DNA of 64,000 bases from Stenogyne calaminthoides. Its lineage: Eukaryota; Streptophyta; Magnoliopsida; Lamiales; Lamiaceae. This document shows positions 55,520-64,000 of this stretch, in pieces. The notes beneath the pieces were generated by a model. The model worked only from the letters and a program-made list of their open reading frames with translations. It made no database searches and was not told where the DNA came from. The stretch is taken from the NCBI GenBank assembly GCA_037126765.1, contig JBBCBC010000031.1:3853638-3917637 (forward strand). The letters are read 5' to 3'. A program made the translations under genes and the position numbers. Every line of letters begins with the position of its first letter. Position 1 is the first letter of the stretch.

Positions 55520-57960
55520 TGACGGGGAGCATTCCAACGAGCCTATGAAATGTATAATCTTGACTTTCTTGTCGAAACACTATTGGGTTCTTGGCGTACC
55601 CAAGCGACAAAACATTTCATGAAGGTGCTATCTCCTCTCCAAGCCAACCTAAAAGGATCAAACTTGCTTATTTCTCTTGAAGTATTTTGATGGGCGGAGA
55701 AATTTCGACAAGATGACCATTTGTTCACTATGGACACTAGCTTTGGAGATAGTAGAGAAACATTCCAAGGATGAAGCATTGGTGACTAAAAATGTATAAT
55801 CTTGACTTCCTTGAACCCCTATAAAGTGAAAACAAACACGATTTGAGATACATTCATGAAGGTGTTGAACAAGTTTTACTAAAATCATGGAAACCTTTCT
55901 TTCCATTTTCTTGGGTTTGAGGAAATGTTTTGGTTAAAAAAACCGATTTCTCTTCGATGATCAACCATTTGATTGCCTCTCTTGAGAGTAATGGGATGAC
56001 ATGGCTTTTTTCTCTCATTAAAAGATTGACCTAGATTCATCACCGGAAGGAGGGACACCCATGGGGGATCAAATGTTCTCAAGGTTACGCTTCCTAGTTT
56101 TAGAAAAGAATTTATTTTGACAAACTTGCTTATCTTGGATATTCGTTATTTTGATAAAGGGTCTAAAATTGAGTTCCTTTTCCTGGAACTCTTCCAAAAT
56201 CTTTCGACAAGTTTTTATAGAGTTTTGTGATGACGTTCATCACATGTTCACTATGGACACTAGCTTTGGAGATAGTAGAGAAACATTTGGGAAAGGAGGA
56301 TGAAGCATTGGTGACTAAAAATCTCCTCTCAATCTCGGTCCCACTAAGTTTTTGGGATATTTTAGTTTTGATGAATTATGTCCTTGGTTATTGAAACCCC
56401 TATAAAGTGAAACAAACATGATCGATGAGGATGGATCCCGTGATCAAGATCCACTACCCACAAAATGGGAAGATACGCCGCTAAACAAGTTTTTTATGAA
56501 CAAGTGATTTTAATTTTGAAATTACCTTTCTTTCCACTTTCTTGGGTTTGGAGCATGCATCCCTCCGGTGTGAACATTTTTAACCATGGTTAAAAACACT
56601 TCCCTTTGGACGGATCAAACGACTTAATTCTTTAATGAGCGATGTCCGACGAAAACCATTTGATTGCTCTCTCAATTACTTTTCTTAGTAAAAGGATTGC
56701 ATTGAACAAAAGACCATTAGTATGGATTTCTCGGTAAATTTAAATCCACACTATAAATACATTTTTTCTCAAAAAGAAGATATTAATCTTGAAGCCCAAA
56801 TATTGACCTAGATTTATCCAAATTTAACCAAGAGTGTTCTACCTAGATCTAAGCACAAATGCCATATCCTAAGCTTAGAGAGATTTTCCCAACCTTAGCA
56901 TTGTTAAACCATTGATGGAAAAAAATCACCATATTTGAAACCAAACGGAGAAACCCCAAACCAATGGGAGAAGTGTGGTTGTCTTTTGAAGACAAAGTTT
57001 TAATTTTGAGAGATGTAAAACTTTTACGTTCCTAGTTTTAGCCGAAAAAGAATTTAATTTCAGGGTTTCTAAACTTTTTCTTGATGGATATTATATTTTA
57101 CTTTTAATAATACTTGTTGTTACTAGTTATAATTGCTAAAAAAAATAAATAATGAGTTTATTTTCATGGAACGTAAAATGGGAATAATCAATTCTACACA
57201 ATTCAAAAGGTTCACTAATTGATTTTAAAGTGCACACCACGATTTTTATAAAAAAAAAAATGCATCCTATAACAAATCGAATTTGCTTTTGGGATAAAGA
57301 ATGAATTATTCATTATCAACTTGTGTTATGAACAAAACACTTCTAGTTGGCACGAAGAACAAAGACAATAACATTTAGGTACAAAAAAAATCGACATATA
57401 CCATCAATTGATTTTTTATATAATTACATTAAAAAATGGTCCATTTCACTCGAAATCGATTCGGATGATGATTTGATTCTCTCTCTCTCTGATGAATTAA
57501 GATTTCAAATTGATGATTCGAACAAATCCGAAATGACGAATCGAAAAATTTCTCTCTCTCTCTCATTTTTTTCTCAAATCCGGTGATCAATAAAGAAGAC
57601 ACACAAACACACATTAAATTATATGTGAGAAAACATAATCATAAAAGGAAAAGTGCAATAGGACAAAGAAAAAGAAGATTCATTAGTATGGATTTGAATT
57701 TAATATTTAAATCCTCTAAATACATTGCAACATCTTCAAAAGAAGATAATCTGCAAAGTGAAGATTAAAAGCCAAATATTCAAGCAACTCCATTTTTATC
57801 CAAATTTAACCAAGAGTGTTCTACCTTAGATCTAAGCACAAATGCCATATCCTAAGCTTAGAGAGATTTTCCCAACCTTAGCATTGAGGCTAAACCATTG
57901 TAAGGGAAAATCTCACCATAGTTGAAACCAACCGAGAAACCCCAAACCCTTGTGAAGGTA
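55520..57960. repeat. mosaic of short duplicated segments
   Basis: Many 15-85 bp pieces occur twice in altered order or spacing: CTATGGACACTAGCTTTGGA (55728, 56250), GATGAAGCATTGGTGACTAA (55770, 56300), CCCCTATAAAGTGAAA (55816, 56397), the CTTTCTTTCCA...TTTCTTGGGTTT block (55893, 56526), CCATTTGATTGC (55966, 56659). An 85-bp block starting AAATTTAACCAAGAGTGTTC occurs at 56819 and 57799, inside a larger duplication 56727-56970 / 57686-57955. No coding region recognised. Confidence 0.6.
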
Positions 57961-59753
57961 GATGGAGTGTGTTTGTTGGTGAGAAGTGTTGTAAAGAGTT
58001 AGACGGCGGAGTAGCGTGAAAACTCTAGAGGGAAGTTAGTAAGGGTTGAAAGCTTGTTTGTGATTGGTAAGTAAACGTGGTGGTGGTGGTGGTTGTTTAA
58101 AATGGTGATGAACTCAGGGCGAAGTTGTTGGTTGAGGTAGTGTAAAAGCTCGAAGTTGATAAGGAATTTTTTAATGGTGGTGGATGGGTTTTTTTTAATT
58201 TGTGTTTGTTCTTTGCTTTATGTTTATACTTGTCATATGCATCTAGTTATAAGCAAAAACACAACACATGATAAAAAAAAAAATTGGCGGTAGTTGGTTG
58301 GTTGTTTTTGAAGTGTAAAATGGGTTTTCAACAGGGAATCTCTTGATTATTTTGAAGATCCATTTTTTTACGTGGAGGGGCGAGACAGTGGTGGTTGTTT
58401 TTTAACGGGGAGGGCGAGGCGGTGGCGGCTGGGTTACGTGGAAGGGGCGAGGTGGTGGTGGTGGTTGTTTTTTAATGGTGATGAACGGTGTTGGTTGGGT
58501 TTTTTAATGGTGGTGGATGGGTTTTTTTTTCAGCGATTTATTGGCGGTAGTTGGTTGGTTGTGTTTGAAGTGTTTAGAGGTTTTGAAGATCCATGCGCAG
58601 GCGGATTTTCGAGTTTGGGGAATTTATTTGTTCGCGTGAGTTAGGTGGTCGCTCGAGATTCGGGGAATTTGTTTCCTTTTTGGCGTTGGTCGTCATTTTC
58701 CTGAGACTCGTCTGAGACTGTAGTCTGGCGGCGGATCCGGCTGGACACTCCCCCAATTATCTTGATTTAATTATGATCTATGAAAAATCAAGATTTTTAT
58801 CAGGCAAAAACTGTTTACAAGTAAGTTCCCAGTGCTGCTGATTTTTTTTGGCCCTGTTTCGTGTTCTGGAATGTTGATTTTATGGTATGTAATATAGCAG
58901 TGTTAGTATAAGCAGGGTAGGAGTTCTGATGTTGTTTGTTTTGTAAGGTGTATGCTAATTTCTTTCGTGGCCATTTGTATATCTTATGCTAATGGCTGCT
59001 ACATATTAATATATCTATTTTTCCAATCCAACAAAAAAAAAAAAAAAGTCATCTTTTTCTCTTTGCTTAATGATTATACATTTTGTAATTTTATTCTTTT
59101 AAATCATGCAGATTATTGTGTTGATAGTGAAGAACATATGTTGTTTTGCATGTGTTTAAGGCTAGTGATTTTACACATGAAGACAGAGGTTTGGTGATTT
59201 TTTGGAGGTTCTTTTTTTCTTTAAAGAAGATGTTGGGGGAATTTTTTAACCCGAATATGATTTTTTTGGTGATTTACACTTGCTGTATTTTTTTTACGCT
59301 TGTGTACAATGTAATTTAAATGTACGTAATATAATGTACGTGTATGTAATTTTTTTACGCGTGTATGTAAGTATATGCACTGCGTATTTTATAGGTATAT
59401 GCATTTTTTATTTTTGTCATTATTAAAAAGAAAGAAATAATTATATTTTTTTAAAATTGTAAAATGTTTTCAATTTTTTTCTATAATTAAATTTAAAAAT
59501 TGTAAAAAATGCACAAAAATTACAATAATAATACCATTTTTAAATATTAAAAAGATAGAAGTATTATTTTAATTATTGTTAGCTCAAATACCAAATGTTG
59601 ATCATTGTATGATGTATGAGACCTATTTTTAACAGAGTTAATAAAGCAATAATATTGGTGAATTACATCTTATCTCAATCAAGGTTTGATCAATAAACAA
59701 GCTTGATACTTTGAGGCTCTTATAACCTGATTCATTCATAGAACAAGCCCTCA
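57961..59753. other. low-complexity and intergenic DNA
   Basis: GGTGGT-rich and T-run-rich sequence. TAATGGTGGTGGATGGGTTT occurs at 58173 and 58506, and ATTGGCGGTAGTTGGTTGGT at 58284 and 58540, so about 150-250 bp is duplicated with an internal deletion. GC-rich 58580-58750 could be the leader of an unrecognised transcript (a GT donor-like CAAGTAAGT follows at 58818), but no protein family is seen on either strand. From 58900 on it is AT-rich without features. Confidence 0.5.
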
Positions 59754-60052
59754 TGTTAGGATCCTGGATGAACCCAAAATTCCGCATAGATATGATATTG
59801 TCCGCTTTGGGCCAAGCTCGCAGGATTTGTTTTTGACACCAATGGAGATAGTGTTCATCCTAATAAACCTCATGATCCTCTCATATTATTTTGGTGTGGG
59901 ATATTATCTGATACTCCAAAAATCCTCCCCTCAAACAAAAACCACCGAGCCTCCCCTCAAACGACCTGTTTTAGCTAGGTTAATGCCGCCTAGTTCATAG
60001 AGACCCCTGTTTATTTCACCAAGGCTCACACCAAACGACTCCACAAAGAAAA
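59754..60052 (-). mobile_element. TRIM-like LTR with part of the internal region (copy A)
   Basis: On the plus strand it starts TGTTAGGATCCTGGATG, contains GATATTGTCCGCTTTGGGCC and ends near CTCCAAAAATCCTCCCCTCA. The inverted reading gives a G-rich polypurine tract before the LTR. Internal sequence to 60052 is shared with the copy at 60620-60760. No coding capacity. Confidence 0.45.
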
Positions 60053-60439
60053 AAAATACTAATGGCCCAAGTGTGTTTTTGGTTGGAAAGGGTCTAATGG
60101 GATGAAATTTAGTTTTGAATTCAAAACTTTAATTAATATTAATAAATAAATAAATATATATTTAAATTTGTTTTAATTTTTAAATACTTATTTTAGTATT
60201 ATTGGAATTTGATCTAAATTGTTAAAATTGATCTTTAAATTACATTATTAGATGCATATTTACTTATTTTTTTATCGTAATTTGTTTATCAAATATGTTA
60301 TTACAAGTGAAAAAATATAAATGATGAATAATAATTTATATATTTAATTATATATATTTATGACATCATACCGGTTCAATCGCTTTAATAACGGTCGGAC
60401 CCGGTCCGAACGAAAGCGCTAAGGCAGTCCAGGTCGATT

Positions 60440-61069
60440 ACCGCTTCCGCTTTTAACACATACATGGATGGATCCAAATCCCCACATTGGTATGATATTG
60501 TCGGTTTTGGGCCAAACTCGCACGGATTATTTTTGGCATCTCCCACAAGGCTCATACCAATGGAGATAGTGTTCATCCTAATAAACATCATGATCCTTCG
60601 ATGTGGATATTGTTTGATACCCCAAAAATTCTCCCCTCAAACAAAGACCACCGAGCCCCCCCTCAATCGACTGCTTTTATCTAGGTCAATGTCGCCTAGT
60701 CCATAGAGACCCCTGTTTATTTCACCAAGGCTCACAGCAAACAACTCCACAAAGACTGTCTACATCGTTTCATTTGGGACCATGACTCTAATACCACTAT
60801 TAAGATCCTGGATGGACTAGGATCCCCGCATTGGTATAATATTGTCTGCTTTGGACTGAGCCGCACGGATTTATTTTTGGACATCTCTCAAAAGGCCATG
60901 CTAATACAAATGGTGTCCCTCAACAACTTTGTGCCCTGTTGATACAAACCCTCCGTCCCGATTGTATGCCAAAATTGTTGTTGATACCAAAGAAGATTGT
61001 GTACATCCTAATAAACCTCATGATCCTCACATATTATTTTGATATGAGATATTGTTTGAACCCCAACAA
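60440..61069 (-). mobile_element. TRIM-like element, two LTR copies (B and C) around a short interior
   Basis: LTR B is about 60455-60627 and LTR C 60808-61069, with a 180-bp interior between them. To the left of LTR C, ACCATGACTCTAATACCACT is, on the minus strand, an initiator-Met-like PBS (TGGTATTAGAGTCATGG). To the right of both LTRs, TCCTCCCCTCAAAC (minus strand GTTTGAGGGGAGGA) is a polypurine tract. So LTR, PBS and polypurine tract are in order for a leftward non-coding terminal-repeat retrotransposon in miniature. Ends are diverged. Confidence 0.5.
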
Positions 61070-61799
61070 TCCTCCCCTCAAACAATATCCCACATCAAAA
61101 TAATAATGTTGTTGGGCTTATATGAGGGTTTGGGTTTTGGACCAATAAATTAAGTCCCTAAAGTCTATTATCCTCTTCATCTTTTTCCTTTTTTCAAACT
61201 TTTTCAAACGTGTTTCTCCTTATTTCTGGCTCCAATCTTTGTCCTCAATTGTTCCATAATCTTCCCAGCCGTTCTCCACTATTGACGGTAAGGAGAGGTA
61301 AGTTGTTTCTTCTATTCTTTTTCAATTTGTTTAAATGGTTGGTGGAGCAACAAGTGTCTTGATTCGTGAAAAAAGTGGATTAGGAATAGAGTGAGTCTCA
61401 TATGCACTCGGGTGTACCGTGCATTCATAGTGCATTTTAAAAACGTGCAATTATACAAAATAGAAACGTGAAACTATTTCAAACAGAAGCATGTAATTAT
61501 GTTCCCATATTAACAGTTACACTTTTCTGTGTAAATAAATCACATTTTTCAGCATTACAAATTGCACGCTTCTAAAATGCACTATGAGTGTACGGTGCAT
61601 CTAGGTGCATAAAAAATCTAGCCTTACGAATAATGTGGAGTACTTGGTAAATGCTCTTAAAATTTTTAATTTGTTTGGATTTATGCGAAAACTAATGGGA
61701 CTTGATTAGTGGAAATTAAGTGATTAGACCTGTGTGTTTTGATACTTTGTGAACCATTATGTTGCCTCCATTTTTTTTTCTGCAGGGAAAGGAAGGTAA
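61070..61799. other. intergenic DNA with a direct repeat and a MITE
   Basis: The block TTATATGAGGGTTTGGGTTT...CCAATAAATTAAGTC (61110-61290) recurs at 63634-63790. An inverted-repeat element occupies 61402-61610. A CT-rich stretch ending TTTTTTTTTCTGCAGGG near 61785 looks like a splice acceptor, but no exon is identifiable. Confidence 0.45.
61402..61610. mobile_element. MITE with about 50-bp inverted repeats
   Basis: Left arm ATGCACTCGGGTGTACCGTG, CATTCATAGTGCATTTTAAA; right arm, inverted, ATGCACCTAGATGCACCGTA, CACTCATAGTGCATTTTAGA. Arms pair over about 50 bp with a spacer of about 110 bp. Superfamily not assigned. Confidence 0.6.
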
Positions 61800-62269
61800 G
61801 GGTGTGCTTGGATGTGTCATCAATATCTCATTTTTCATTTTTTTGGGAAAAAAACTATTTTAGATGAATAGTTATGAAAAATAAGAGTGTGATTAGATGT
61901 GAAAAAAGTGTAATGATTATAGTTGATGTGATATGTCTGTAGAAAATGATAGTGTGATTGGATGTGAATTTTTTTTTCTTTTGAATAATTAATATGATGA
62001 AATTTTAATTTGTGTTGTATTAGTTAATAATTTTTTTTCAATAAATTTAATATTAAGATTTTATAATATAATAATATTAATAATTTAATATTTAAAATAT
62101 ATTGACAATTTTTTTTACTAGTACTTTAAATATTCATAACGTTAATATTAACAATAACATTTTTAATATAGTATTATTAAAAAAAATACTATTAAAATAA
62201 TACTCATAATAAATAATTACTAATATTATAATAATATTTCTAAAAATATATAAAATGAATATATGATAA

Positions 62270-62509
62270 TACTCCCTCATCCCGGGATAACGTGCACGTT
62301 TACTGTTTTCTCGTGTTTTAGCGAGAGAATTTTTTATTGGTATTTGAAATGATAAAATATTTTTTAAAGAGATATATAATAGAGGAGAGGTAGATTTATT
62401 ATAATCCTCCTTAAAAGTCACTTTATCATTTTAAATACTAATAAACAATTCGATCGCTAAAACTCGATAATAAGGTAGAATGCACGTTATCATGGGACAG
62501 AGGTAATAA
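62270..62509. mobile_element. Stowaway-type MITE (inside the PIF-like element)
   Basis: ACTCCCTCATCCCGGGATAA on the left; inverted right end TTACCTCTGTCCCATGATAA. Arms continue with CGTGCA. A second, fragmentary right end (CGGGACGGACCGACGGAGGT) follows at 62546-62565. Confidence 0.6.
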
Positions 62510-62709
62510 TATTTTTAACATGAATTTTGGGGTGCATATTATCTCGGGACGGACCGACGGAGGTAATATTCAAGTTATATTAATATTATATTATTATTTA
62601 ATCTTACATTATTACATTAATATTTAATATTAAGAAAATATAAATAATATTAAGTATATTAAAAATATTATATTATAATTTTATTTAGTATTTCAAAATT
62701 TATTAGTAT

Positions 62710-62956
62710 AATACTCCCTCCGTCCCAAAGAAACGTGCACGTTTACTGTTTTCACGTGTTTTTGCGAGCAGGTTTTTTATTAGTATTTGAAATGATAAAA
62801 TAATTTTTAAAGATGCATGAAATAGATGAGAGGTAGATCTATAATACCCCTCTTTAAAAATTATTTTATCATTTGAAATACTAATAAACAACTAGCTCAC
62901 AAAAACTCAATAATAATGTAGGTGTGCACGTTTTTTCGGGACGAAGGTAGTAATAA
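62710..62956. mobile_element. second Stowaway-type MITE of the same family
   Basis: Left ACTCCCTCCGTCCCAAAGAA, right (inverted) ACTACCTTCGTCCCGAAAAA; both arms continue into CGTGCAC. It shares the ACGTGCACGTTTACTGTTTT start with the copy at 62270, so the two are members of one family. Confidence 0.65.
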
Positions 62957-63472
62957 TTATATTTTTTTATAATAATATTATTTTATTGATATTATTAATC
63001 ATAAAAATTAAAATTAATAATTATTATAATAGCACTAAGAATAATATTTAATATTAATATTAATATTATATTGATATTTGATAATATATATGAATGTTTA
63101 TATTATTATATTAATTATATAATCATACTTAATTATATTAATATTTTAAATATTAATTCTACATGTAGGACAAAATTATTTATAATTATTTTAGTATCTT
63201 AAATATTATTCGTATTAGTATTATAATATTTTTATATAGTTAATAATATTATTAATATACATATATATTTGATGTTAATATTAATATTGTAATAGTATTG
63301 AGAATTGAGATGAATAGTATTGAGTGTGTGAGGTTTAATGGTGAATAATAATGAAAATGTTGAGTGAATAGTATTAAAAAATGAAAGAGAATAGTAATGA
63401 AAATTAAGAATGAATAGTATTGAAAATTGAGAATGAAAATGAAAAAAAATCCAACATCCAAGCACAGCCTAA

Positions 63473-64000
63473 ATTTTGTTTTTTGCTTTCATTTTATTTA
63501 AGTTGTTATTTACCAAGTTATGCAGCAATGGGCTTCTGACCTTCTGTGTTGAGATTGCCTACAGATACTTGAGTATTTCTCTGTGGTGTTTTTTTGGCAT
63601 TCGTGGCCTACAAATATTCATATTTTTTTGGTTTATATGAGGGTTTGGGTTTTTGGCCCAATAAATTAAGTCTCTAAAAGTTCATAATTTTCTTCCCTTC
63701 TTTCTCTTTTTTAAATGTGTTTCCCCTAATTTTTGGCCTCAATTTTTTACCTCAATTATTTTATAATCTTCTCCCTAATTGACGTATGATTGAGAATTCT
63801 TTGACTTATAAAAAGTTGAATGAGCGTCCCTTTTGAAGTGAAATTCGAAAAAGTTTTTCTTTGTGAGTGAATTCCAAAATACTGTGAGTATTTTGTGTTG
63901 AGAAAGAGGAAGAATTGGTTCATTGCTGTCACCGTCACTTGAATAGGAGTCTAAGCCCGGTCACAACCTTAAGTCTTCAATAGCGGCCTGCTGCACCAAA
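63473..64000. other. right end of the window, no gene identified
   Basis: Contains the second copy of the TTATATGAGGGTTTGGG repeat (63634-63790), with a CT-rich run. TATGCAGCAATGGGC (63519-63533) could be a splice acceptor, but no exon family is recognisable. Nothing else seen. Confidence 0.4.

Larger units (their letters stand above)
61800..63469. mobile_element. PIF/Harbinger-like non-autonomous element
   Basis: Ends GGGTGTGCTTGGATGT and, inverted, GGCTGTGCTTGGATGT (15/16), flanked by TAA on both sides (61797-61799 and 63470-63472), fitting the 3-bp TWA target of PIF/Harbinger. 1670 bp, extremely AT-rich, no transposase ORF. Near the right end GAATAGTATTGA-type units repeat (63310-63425). 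Two Stowaway MITEs lie inside. Confidence 0.6.

Noticed and set aside
57347..57586. 79-codon plus-strand frame with Ser/Leu repeats
   Set aside because: Its second half is a CTCTCTCT run, the rest is low complexity in a scrambled region, and no family is recognised.
58372..58756. GC-rich frames on both strands as a short gene
   Set aside because: Composition bias (GGT repeats) explains the plus frame. The minus frame (58574-58756) has no domain and no promoter evidence.
1..64000. CRISPR arrays, operons, riboswitches, tRNA genes
   Set aside because: No regularly spaced repeats with unique spacers; the content is plant nuclear. No cloverleaf with A and B boxes was found apart from tRNA-complementary primer sites of retroelements.

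Overview
The window is nuclear DNA of a flowering plant, most likely a eudicot. It is AT-rich and dominated by nested retrotransposons of typically plant lineages: Ty1/copia including Sireviruses, a Ty3/gypsy chromovirus, a probable Tat-type gypsy element, an L1-type LINE with a C-terminal RNase H, a TRIM-like element, and Stowaway, hAT and PIF/Harbinger-like MITEs. One host gene is convincingly complete: a five-exon D-type cyclin of the CYCD5 type at 7599-10406. I see no tRNA or rRNA gene, no CRISPR array and no operon. The species cannot be named from the sequence; an asterid is a guess.

Layout. 1-1790: 3' end of a probable Tat-like gypsy element, with an antisense ORF (reading left, own TATA box) back to back with its LTR. 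1860-5727: 5'-truncated copia element with an intact-looking 3' LTR. 5728-7512: intergenic with two MITEs. 7513-10406: cyclin gene with an E2F-like site and a TATA box upstream; intron 1 carries MITEs and a duplication. 11270-19379: pol-less gypsy derivative on the minus strand (5-bp target duplication ATATG), split inside one LTR by a plus-strand chromovirus (13126-19111). 19598-24533: LINE with a 15/16 target duplication. 24550-25620: decayed fragments resembling cyclin exon 3/4, one interrupted by a hAT MITE (8-bp target duplication).

26497-55519: a three-level nest. A copia element (LTR 26497-28349, leader, first part of gag at 55367-55519) was hit by Sirevirus A (29568-55095, plus strand, target duplication GCATA). 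Sirevirus A was in turn hit inside its RNase H by Sirevirus B (35317-50556, minus strand, target duplication CATTT). Both Sireviruses carry an extra ORF between pol and the 3' LTR. Sirevirus B also holds a promoter-like antisense unit on the opposite strand.

55520-59750: a patchwork of short duplicated host-like or element-derived pieces followed by GGT-rich low-complexity DNA. 59754-61069: TRIM-like LTR copies. 61100-64000: a dispersed direct repeat, a MITE and a PIF/Harbinger-like element that itself contains two Stowaway MITEs.

Almost all transposon genes carry stops or frameshifts. Several indel-dense patches look as if they could be consensus errors in the assembly. I found no clearly new biological system. 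The best candidates are the internal antisense/divergent transcription units in two unrelated LTR elements, the cyclin-derived fragments, and the hairpin repeats in the chromovirus LTR.
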